This document shows, in pieces, positions 55,209 through 62,501 of a stretch of DNA of 64,000 bases. The translations under genes and the position numbers were made by a program. The number at the start of each line of letters is the position of its first letter. Within the stretch, counting starts at the first letter, position 1. Below the pieces are notes generated by a model, which was not told the DNA's origin, ran no database searches, and was given only the letters and a program-made list of their open reading frames with translations. Source of the stretch: Planctomycetes bacterium GWF2_41_51 (GTDB lineage Bacteria; Planctomycetota; Phycisphaerae; Sedimentisphaerales; UBA12454). The stretch is from assembly GCA_001825665.1 (NCBI GenBank), contig MHXZ01000090.1, forward strand, positions 1 through 64,000, read 5' to 3'.

Positions 55209-55230
55209 GTGCCGCTTGGCACCAAGGAGG
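55209..55230 (+). promoter_or_regulatory. Leader hairpin abutting a perfect Shine-Dalgarno, copy 1
   Basis: GTGCC-GCTT-GGCAC (55209-55222) forms a 5-bp tetraloop hairpin; one C later comes AAGGAGG (55224-55230) and then ATG at 55235. The same layout precedes 58702 and, in a wobble-paired form, 56966. Confidence 0.6.
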
Positions 55231-55234
55231 AATT

Positions 55235-56899
55235 ATGAAGAAAGTAGTAACATTTCGAATGGCCTTATTTTTCCTATTATTGTTTCTTGTTCTTGTTGGT
55301 ACAACCTACGCAGAAATTACAAAATGGACATACATTTATGATGGTATTTGGTATGCTTCGGGTGTAAAAACATCACCATATACAATGTATGCCAAAGCAA
55401 TTCGAATTGACCTTGCCAATCCGAACGTAAAGATCACAACCACGGGCGGCAATGGAAGCGCTGCTGGGGAAACCACTTTACAAACCCCTGTTCAGTTTTT
55501 AGCCAACAACAGATTAGAGGTGGCAGTTAACGCAAACTTCTTTTCCGGAAATGACGTACAGGGTTTGCTGATACGAAATGGTGTAATTGTTTCCTCACAC
55601 CAAAGCAATTATCCGGTCCAACTGCGAATCACCAGCAATAAAATCGCCAGTATCGTAGAAGCAGTCGGAAATCCATCCGGTATTAGATGGGCTGTTGCAG
55701 GCGACGCTTATCATCTTGTAAACGGCACCCCTCTTGGTGCTCCCGCTCCAAGACGTGCAAGAACTTCTGTTGGACTATCAAAAGATGAACGTTTTCTTAT
55801 TATATGTGTTGTCGATGAAGTATCGAGTGCAGGCGCAGCTATTATTGATATGTCACATTGGATGAAAGATTTCGGAGCACACAATGCTATGAACCTTGAT
55901 GGCGGCGGCTCAACCTGCCTGGTGAGAAGCAACACCGTTAATGGTTCGCCTGTAAAGCTAAATCCCACAAGCGATGCAAGCGGTACGCGCAAAGTTGGAG
56001 CATGCCTGGGTGCCCATTCAGTTGCAAGAACCCTTCGCCATGACATCGTCATAAGAGGTAGCAGCGGCGATATCAAACGAAAACATAGGATAGGGAACAA
56101 TAAGTGGAAGACTTGGCAAAGTCTTGGCCAGCCTGATTGCGGCAGTGCCTCTGATCCAAGCATCGTATCACGAAAACCAGGCTTTATGCAGGTCTTTGTT
56201 TGTGGTAACAATGGTAGGGTTTATACCAAAAAATACAATGGCAGTTGGGATAGTTCATGGACAAATATCGGCGGAGACAACCTCATTGGACTTGACATAT
56301 GTTCGATGAATCACGATCGCATAGATGTCTTTGCGTGGTGTTCCGAAGATAACAGGCTTAAACAGAAAACATGGAAAGAAGATACCGGTTGGGGTGATTG
56401 GATTAATCGAGGCGGCTCGCTCACCTCGAATCCTACGGCCGTTTCATGGGGACCCGATCGTATTGATATCTTTGTCAAAAACAATAACAACAAGTTGGGA
56501 CAACTAACTTATAATGGAAATAATGGTTGGGGTGATTGGTATGAGCATAATAAAACTATGGTTGGCGCACCAGATGCTGCCGCGCCGGAAGCTGGTTTAC
56601 TTTTTGTGTTCTGGAGAGATTCTTCAAACCATCTCAAGAGCATGAGAACTATTGGCTACCTGTGGGGTGGATTAAAAGACCACGGCATAGTCACCGGAGA
56701 CCCGGGGGCAACAAGCCGACATACAAATACTGTAACGGTCTTTGCTCCTCGCGCTGATGGCAACATCTGGAACAAAACATGGACTCCCAAAGGGTGGGGT
56801 AGTAAGTGGGGTAAAGGCCCGGGAGATTCTTGCGGCACTTCAGGCGTTGATGCCTGCTCATGGACAAATGATGCCGGTACTCATCAGGGTCATCATTAA
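55235..56899 (+). CDS. Secreted phosphodiester glycosidase with PLL-like beta-propeller lectin domain, copy 1
   Basis: A 554-residue exported protein (signal peptide cut near TYAE). Residues about 35-265 are a NAGPA-type domain: AIRIDLANPN, VAVNANFF, GLLIRNG, and NLDGGGST at 220-227. Residues about 270-554 hold roughly seven repeats of the form DRIDVFAW...RLKQKTW...WGDWINRGG. These resemble the DUF346/PLL seven-bladed propellers, of which known members bind L-fucose and O-methylated sugars. I infer a protein that binds the glycan through the propeller and cuts a sugar-phosphodiester or related bond. It is first of three tandem paralogues, probably one transcript, with the strongest ribosome binding site. 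Confidence 0.8.
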   Translation: MKKVVTFRMALFFLLLFLVLVGTTYAEITKWTYIYDGIWYASGVKTSPYTMYAKAIRIDLANPNVKITTTGGNGSAAGETTLQTPVQFLANNRLEVAVNANFFSGNDVQGLLIRNGVIVSSHQSNYPVQLRITSNKIASIVEAVGNPSGIRWAVAGDAYHLVNGTPLGAPAPRRARTSVGLSKDERFLIICVVDEVSSAGAAIIDMSHWMKDFGAHNAMNLDGGGSTCLVRSNTVNGSPVKLNPTSDASGTRKVGACLGAHSVARTLRHDIVIRGSSGDIKRKHRIGNNKWKTWQSLGQPDCGSASDPSIVSRKPGFMQVFVCGNNGRVYTKKYNGSWDSSWTNIGGDNLIGLDICSMNHDRIDVFAWCSEDNRLKQKTWKEDTGWGDWINRGGSLTSNPTAVSWGPDRIDIFVKNNNNKLGQLTYNGNNGWGDWYEHNKTMVGAPDAAAPEAGLLFVFWRDSSNHLKSMRTIGYLWGGLKDHGIVTGDPGATSRHTNTVTVFAPRADGNIWNKTWTPKGWGSKWGKGPGDSCGTSGVDACSWTNDAGTHQGHH

Positions 56900-56937
56900 T
56901 GTTAGTGTATCTTTGAAAAAAAATTATCCTTTAATTC

Positions 56938-56958
56938 GTGCCAAAAGGTATGAAAGGA
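56938..56958 (+). promoter_or_regulatory. Leader hairpin before copy 2, wobble-paired
   Basis: GTGCC-AAAA-GGTAT (56938-56951) can still form the 5-bp stem in RNA using two G-U pairs. AAAGGA (56953-56958) serves as Shine-Dalgarno for the ATG at 56966. Confidence 0.5.
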
Positions 56959-56965
56959 ATCAGTT

Positions 56966-58636
56966 ATGAAAACGAATATTATATTTTTAATTATTTCGGC
57001 TTTATTGATGCTGATTGCTCCAGCTTATGCTGAACGCATAATTAACGAATGGTCATATGTCTATGATGGTCTTTGGTATGCAACTGGCTCGGATACCTCA
57101 CCGAGATTAATGAATGCTTATGCACTTCGCATTGACTTAGCAAATCCAAATATTTCACTCAAATCGACTAACACTAATGGAGATTTGCCTCTGGATACAA
57201 CCGTTAGATCAACGCCGACATTCCTTGAAGGACAAAGTCTTGAAGCCGCTATAAATACAAACTTCTTTACGCGAACAGATGGTAATGCTGATGTTCTTGG
57301 TGTACTTAGGAGAAATAATGTATTGGTTTCCGCAGGAGAAGCAACATATCCGATACAATTGAGAATCAATGCTGACAAAATCGCAAGCATTGTTGAAGGA
57401 ACAGGCGATGCAAGCGGTATTCACACTGTTGCTGCTGGTGATGTCTGGAACTTAGTAAACGGAACAGCATCAGGTGACAATAATAATATTGATGCACGAA
57501 CCGGTGCGGGAATCTCGAAGAATGAACGCTTTCTCATTTTACTCGTCGTTGATGGCAATGAAGGTGCGACAATTTTGGATACGGCTAATTGGCTCAAGGA
57601 TTTCGGAGCATGGAATGGACTGAATCTTGCAGGCGGTCAGTCCTCCTGTATGGTACGCAGTGAATTTGTTGACGGTCCCGCTGTTGTGCTCAACAATCCA
57701 TTGGCAGGTTCTCCTAAAAAGGTAGGAGCCAATCTGGGCGTTAACACCATTGAAAGAGTAACACGACAAGACATATTCATCAAAGGTGAAAACGGCAGTA
57801 TAAATCATAAATACTGTGTTGATGGCAATGAATGGACATCTTGGGAAGTTATAGGAGCGCCTTCAGTCGGTCTTGCCTCTACTGCAGGACCTGCCGCGGT
57901 ATCTCGCATGCCCGGAAGGATTGATGTATTTTGTGTTGGTGCAGACAGAAATCTTTACACAAAAAGCTACATCAATGGCATCTGGAGTACTTCGTGGACA
58001 TCGCTTGGCAATGGCGATATAAGCGGCAATCCGGACGTCTGCTCATGGGATAGTAATCGAATCGATGTCTTTTGCCGAAACACAAGCAATCAACTGATGC
58101 AGAAAGCGTGGACAGAGGCCGGTGGCTGGGGCGTTTGGGTAAATCGTGGTGGTACACTTGGTTCAGGCCCTTCGGCCGTATCTCGCGAACCAGGCCATAT
58201 TGATGTATTTGCGGCCAATGCAAACGATCAACTGATGCAGAAAACGTATAGCAATGGCAGTTGGGGAGAATGGGTGAATCATGGAGACCCAATTGTCGGT
58301 GTGCCGGATGCTTGTGCACGTACAAATAAAAAGATGAGCGTTTTCTGGCGGGCAAATAGCACAATTATGCATAAACGATGGCGCGGCCCATTAGCAGGCT
58401 GGGATGCAGCCGAAGATATCGGCGGCAGCGGCTGCGACCATGTTGGTGCAACCAGCCCCGATCCGGATGTCATTACTGTATTTGTTCCTCGCAGCGATGG
58501 CAACATCTGGTCAAGACAATGGAGAAATCGCAGCGGCTGGATGCGTTGGACTTGTGAACCTGGCTATGACAAAGGTACTACTGGCGGCGGTGTTGATGCA
58601 TGTTCATGGACGAACGATGCAGGGACGCATCAATAA
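56966..58636 (+). CDS. Phosphodiester-glycosidase/propeller paralogue with altered active-site signature, copy 2
   Basis: The 556-residue protein has the same layout as copy 1: signal peptide (cut near AYAE), NAGPA-type domain to about 265 (ALRIDLANPN, AAINTNFF), then PLL-like repeats (GRIDVFCVGADRNLYTKSY, NRIDVFCRNTSNQLMQKAW, GHIDVFAANANDQLMQKTY). Its signature reads NLAGGQSS at 220-227 where the other three NAGPA proteins here have NLDGGGST: Asp to Ala, Gly to Gln and Thr to Ser. The reading frame is intact and the propeller well kept, so it may now serve as a pure binding protein (inference). It sits 66 bp after copy 1. Confidence 0.78.
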   Translation: MKTNIIFLIISALLMLIAPAYAERIINEWSYVYDGLWYATGSDTSPRLMNAYALRIDLANPNISLKSTNTNGDLPLDTTVRSTPTFLEGQSLEAAINTNFFTRTDGNADVLGVLRRNNVLVSAGEATYPIQLRINADKIASIVEGTGDASGIHTVAAGDVWNLVNGTASGDNNNIDARTGAGISKNERFLILLVVDGNEGATILDTANWLKDFGAWNGLNLAGGQSSCMVRSEFVDGPAVVLNNPLAGSPKKVGANLGVNTIERVTRQDIFIKGENGSINHKYCVDGNEWTSWEVIGAPSVGLASTAGPAAVSRMPGRIDVFCVGADRNLYTKSYINGIWSTSWTSLGNGDISGNPDVCSWDSNRIDVFCRNTSNQLMQKAWTEAGGWGVWVNRGGTLGSGPSAVSREPGHIDVFAANANDQLMQKTYSNGSWGEWVNHGDPIVGVPDACARTNKKMSVFWRANSTIMHKRWRGPLAGWDAAEDIGGSGCDHVGATSPDPDVITVFVPRSDGNIWSRQWRNRSGWMRWTCEPGYDKGTTGGGVDACSWTNDAGTHQ

Positions 58637-58675
58637 ATGTATGGACGTTAAATGTTCTTTAGTAACTTTAATTTT

Positions 58676-58697
58676 GTGCCGAGAGGCACCAAGGAGG
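58676..58697 (+). promoter_or_regulatory. Leader hairpin abutting a perfect Shine-Dalgarno, copy 3
   Basis: GTGCC-GAGA-GGCAC (58676-58689), a stem closed by a GNRA-type tetraloop, then C and AAGGAGG (58691-58697) before the ATG at 58702. It is identical to copy 1 outside the loop. Confidence 0.6.
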
Positions 58698-58701
58698 TTT
58701 T

Positions 58702-60381
58702 ATGAAAAAAGTTGTGACATTTAAAATCGTTTTGTTTTTCTTATCTATTGCTTTTGTAACAGGTACTGCATCGGCAGCGCGAGTCATCAGTGATTGGAGC
58801 TACATTTATGATGGTATTTGGTATGCAACCGGCTCGGATACCTCACCAAGGTTAATGCGGGCTTACGCTATTCGCGTTGACTTGGCCAACTCGAACATAT
58901 CCTTCAGGGCTACAAATGACAATGGCAGCTCCGCGGGAGAGACAGATTTGAAAACTCCCTCGCAATTTCTAACAGGTCAAAGTCTTGAAGCTGCCATCAA
59001 CGCCAACTTTTTTACATGGGTCGGTGATACTCACGCCAACGTCGAAGGATTGCTGATTAGAGCTGGGGAACTAATTTCTTCCCATAATGCAAGCTATCCG
59101 GTCCAATTAAGAATAACGAGCGACAACGTTGCCACCATAGTTGATGCTTCCGGCAATCCATCTGGAATTCATACCGCCATTGCCGGCAATGCATGGCACT
59201 TAACCAATGGTGGTTGTTATGGAGACAACAGTCCTTCTACTATTGACCCGCATACCAGTGTCGGAATATCAAAAGATGGACGTTTTCTATTTATGTGTGT
59301 TGTTGATGGTCGTCAGCCAGGCTACAGCCAGGGAGCTACAATTCAGGATATGTCTTATTGGATGAAAGATTTCGGAGCACACAACGCTATGAACCTCGAT
59401 GGCGGCGGGTCAACATGTATGGTCCGTAAAAATGGAAGCGGTGCTCAGATACTAAATAACCCGAGCGAAACACGTGCAGTTGGTGCCAATTTCGGCGTAA
59501 ATGCACCAAACAGACAAATTCGCCATGACATTTTTGTACGCGGTGGCGGACAGGGAAATATTAATCGTAAGCACAAAATAGATGCCGAAGATTGGGGTAA
59601 TTGGCAAAGTCTTGGAAGACCTGATGTTGGCACAATATCTGACCCTGCCGCTGTATCAAGAGAGCCGGGAAAAATTAGCCTCTATGTTACAGGAACAGAT
59701 GGCCTGATTTATCGTAAGTTTTACGATGGCACATGGAGTGCCACATGGGTGGTTCTTGACGATGTTGTCGTCCAGGGCGGCCCTAGCGCCTGTTCAATGA
59801 ATCACGACCGAATAGACATCTTTGCAAGAAGCGTAAACAACACTCTGCTTCATAAGAAATGGACAGCCGACGAAGGATGGGGTGATTGGGTCAATCGCGG
59901 CGGCTCCATAGAATCCGATCCTGCTGCTGTATCATGGGGACCTGACCGAATTGATGTTTTTGCGAGAAGCACCTCAGGAACTTTAGTACAGATAGCTTAT
60001 TATGACGCCGGATGGGGTGACTGGTACGACCATGGCCATGCAATGATAGGCTCCCCCGCTGTTTGTGCCAGGGATAAAAATATCCTTGATGTATTCTGGC
60101 GGAAATCTGATGGCGCACTTCAGCATAAAGCATGGTTGGGTCTCGGGTGGACTGATGTAACTGCACTTGGCGGTGCAGGCCTTAATTCCGGAGATCCCGG
60201 TGCTACCAGTCGGGATACAGATGTCGTAACAGTGTTTATCCCGCGTACTGATGGATATATTTGGTCGCGCAATTGGAACAGCAACGGATGGTACGCCTGG
60301 AACAATACTGCTGGTGAGATGACAACACAGCATGGCGTTGAGGCCTGCTCATGGACAAACGATGCAGGTACGCACCAATAA
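58702..60381 (+). CDS. Secreted phosphodiester glycosidase with PLL-like beta-propeller lectin domain, copy 3
   Basis: This 559-residue protein has a signal peptide (cut near ASAAR), a NAGPA-type domain (AIRVDLANSN, AAINANFF, NLDGGGST at 231-238) and six to seven PLL-like repeats (DIFVRGGGQGNI, DRIDIFARSVNNTLLHKKW, DRIDVFARSTSGTLVQIAY, VVTVFIPRTDGYIWSRNW). The ending ACSWTNDAGTHQ is nearly shared by all three copies, which marks them as a recent tandem family. The intact signature suggests it is an active enzyme like copy 1. A strong terminator at 60411 closes the three-gene unit and separates it from the symporter genes. Confidence 0.8.
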   Translation: MKKVVTFKIVLFFLSIAFVTGTASAARVISDWSYIYDGIWYATGSDTSPRLMRAYAIRVDLANSNISFRATNDNGSSAGETDLKTPSQFLTGQSLEAAINANFFTWVGDTHANVEGLLIRAGELISSHNASYPVQLRITSDNVATIVDASGNPSGIHTAIAGNAWHLTNGGCYGDNSPSTIDPHTSVGISKDGRFLFMCVVDGRQPGYSQGATIQDMSYWMKDFGAHNAMNLDGGGSTCMVRKNGSGAQILNNPSETRAVGANFGVNAPNRQIRHDIFVRGGGQGNINRKHKIDAEDWGNWQSLGRPDVGTISDPAAVSREPGKISLYVTGTDGLIYRKFYDGTWSATWVVLDDVVVQGGPSACSMNHDRIDIFARSVNNTLLHKKWTADEGWGDWVNRGGSIESDPAAVSWGPDRIDVFARSTSGTLVQIAYYDAGWGDWYDHGHAMIGSPAVCARDKNILDVFWRKSDGALQHKAWLGLGWTDVTALGGAGLNSGDPGATSRDTDVVTVFIPRTDGYIWSRNWNSNGWYAWNNTAGEMTTQHGVEACSWTNDAGTHQ

Positions 60382-60410
60382 AACTTGGGAATTAAATTGA
60401 GATTTAGTAT

Positions 60411-60458
60411 GCTGCGAGGTAATCAGATATAATCTGGTTTTCCTCGCAGCTATTTTTG
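60411..60458 (+). terminator. Rho-independent terminator after the tandem genes
   Basis: GCTGCGAGG (60411-60419) pairs perfectly with CCTCGCAGC (60442-60450), followed by TATTTTTG. The 22-nt loop contains a second small hairpin (ATCAGAT/ATCTGGT). Confidence 0.8.
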
Positions 60459-60500
60459 TGATTGAGCAAATAGTATATTGAAAAACGTTATGGAGTATGT

Positions 60501-62501
60501 ATGAATTTTTATTTGATTGATTGGATAATCGTTTTTGCCGTGGCGATTTTCTTCATTTACTTAGCTTACGCCACAAAAAAACACACGCAATCAACAGCAG
60601 ATTTTTTGGCAGCAAATCGCTGTGCACGGCGATATATGCTTACAATGGCAGAAGGCATGACCACGCTCGGCACGATAACAATAGTTGCTATGTGGCAGAT
60701 GAACTACAAAATTGGTTTTGCCGCAGGATGGTGGGGTAATCTCGGAATTCCGGTTGGAATGCTTGTAGCGTTTACAGGCTGGGTGATATATCGTTATCGT
60801 GAAACTCGCGTCATGACGATGGCTCAATTTTTTGAAATTCGCTACAGCAGAAATTTTAGAATCTTCTCGGGAATAATCTGCTGGGTATCGGGCATTGTCA
60901 ATTTCGGTATTTTTCCTGCCGTTAGCGCAAACTTCTTTCTCTATTATTGCGGCTTACCCGCAACATATCAACTCGCCGGATTAACATTGCCCACCTACCA
61001 TACGTTAGTAATCATCCTGGTAGGCATCGCTCTTTATTTTACATTCATCGGCGGTCAGATCGCCATATTGATTACAGATTTTTTTCAATCATTCTTCTGC
61101 AATATTGTCCTTGCAGCAATTCTTATCATAATATTGATAAAATTTTCACTCAAAGACGTTTTTGATTCTTTAATGATATCCGAGCAAGGCAAATCTTTAT
61201 TGAACCCCTTTGATGCAGGAAAAACTGATTTTAATCCCTGGTATTTCGTAATAGGTATCGTAGGAGTCATTTTCAATCGTCTCTCCTGGCAGGGTTCGCA
61301 AGGTTATAATTGCTCTGCTAAATCGCCTCACGAGGCAAAAATGGCCGGCGTACTTGGCGGCATTCGCGGCTGGGGTTTTATGTACGCCCTTTTTCTCATC
61401 CCTATCGTTGGCTATATGATAATGCACCATCCGAATTATACAGTCGAGGCTCAGAAAGTTCACCAATTGATTGATCCTATTCAAAATGAGCAAATTCGCG
61501 ACCAGATGCTCGTGCCGATGACAATGACTGTCTATATGCCGATTGGCTTAATGGGGGCTTTTGCCGCTGTAATGTTTGCCGCCACAATAGCTACGTTCGA
61601 TACCTATCTGCATTCATGGGGTTCAATATTCATACAGGATATCATAGTACCTTTGCGAAAAAAATCTTTTACTAACAAGCAACATATCTGGGCTTTGCGG
61701 CTGTCGATTATTTTCGTTGGAATATTTATTTGCCTTTTTAGCAGCTTTTTCCGGCAGACACAGCATATTTATTATTTTTTCGCTCTCACCGGAGCAATCT
61801 GGCTCGGCGGCATTGGTGCAGTTATTATCGGAGGACTTTACACAAAATGGGGTAATACTGCAGGCGCGTACGCTGCCCTTATCAGCGGTTCATTCCTTGC
61901 AACAACTGGCATGATTTGTGATCAGCTTTGGATGAGCTGGTACGGTAAAAATTTCTTTCTCACAGGTCAGGAAGTTTATTTTTACGCTATGCTTGTCGCA
62001 TCGGCTCTTTATTTTGCTTTTTCATTTCTCGGCAAACGAACCAATTTCAATTTGGAAAAAATGCTTCATAGGGGCAAATACAAAATTTCGGCTAAAAATG
62101 AATCAGATAATTTAATGGAAAGCGATAGAAAATTTTCTTTCAAAAAAGCTTTCGGAATCACAGAGGATTTCACAACTGGTGATAAACTTATTTATGGTTT
62201 TTCTATTTTTCATACGTTGCTTTTATTCTCTATTTTCGTCGTGATTACCGCCCTGGCACTTATATTTAAATTTACAGAATTTCAATGGAAAGCCTATCAT
62301 TACTATATGCTCTGGTTCACAATGGGGCTTTCTTTGATTATCGCCTTGTGGCTGGCAATTGGAGGTTTACATAATGCCGTACAGCTTTTCAAAGATTTAC
62401 GCACATCTAAAAAAGATTTTGCAGATGATGGCAAAGTTAATGACCACGATTACGAAAAAGAAACAGAATCAAATAAACTTTGCGAAGTGGAGCCTAAATG
62501 A
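60501..62501 (+). CDS. Sodium:solute symporter (SSS family)
   Basis: A 666-residue membrane protein with about 14 hydrophobic segments. The start (LIDWIIVFAVAIFFIYLAY then ATKKHTQSTADFLAANR) and the EGMTTLGTITIVAMWQMNYK and TMAQFFEIRYSRNFRIFSGI stretches are typical of SSS carriers for sugars and related solutes. The C-terminal 140 residues add a soluble linker and two more spans (FTTGDKLIYGF, MGLSLIIALWLAIGG). It should take up a mono- or disaccharide with Na+. GGAG precedes the ATG by about 7 nt. It overlaps the second symporter gene by 4 bp. Confidence 0.88.
   Translation: MNFYLIDWIIVFAVAIFFIYLAYATKKHTQSTADFLAANRCARRYMLTMAEGMTTLGTITIVAMWQMNYKIGFAAGWWGNLGIPVGMLVAFTGWVIYRYRETRVMTMAQFFEIRYSRNFRIFSGIICWVSGIVNFGIFPAVSANFFLYYCGLPATYQLAGLTLPTYHTLVIILVGIALYFTFIGGQIAILITDFFQSFFCNIVLAAILIIILIKFSLKDVFDSLMISEQGKSLLNPFDAGKTDFNPWYFVIGIVGVIFNRLSWQGSQGYNCSAKSPHEAKMAGVLGGIRGWGFMYALFLIPIVGYMIMHHPNYTVEAQKVHQLIDPIQNEQIRDQMLVPMTMTVYMPIGLMGAFAAVMFAATIATFDTYLHSWGSIFIQDIIVPLRKKSFTNKQHIWALRLSIIFVGIFICLFSSFFRQTQHIYYFFALTGAIWLGGIGAVIIGGLYTKWGNTAGAYAALISGSFLATTGMICDQLWMSWYGKNFFLTGQEVYFYAMLVASALYFAFSFLGKRTNFNLEKMLHRGKYKISAKNESDNLMESDRKFSFKKAFGITEDFTTGDKLIYGFSIFHTLLLFSIFVVITALALIFKFTEFQWKAYHYYMLWFTMGLSLIIALWLAIGGLHNAVQLFKDLRTSKKDFADDGKVNDHDYEKETESNKLCEVEPK

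Noticed and set aside
55711-56211. A 166-codon minus-strand open frame
   Set aside because: Antisense to the NAGPA/propeller gene at 55235; no homology or start signal.
14244-60381. Naming the substrate as fucoidan
   Set aside because: GH29, sulfatases and fucose-lectin-like propellers fit, but GH38, GH2, GH43 and a heparinase-type lyase fit other sulfated glycans as well; the sequence does not decide.
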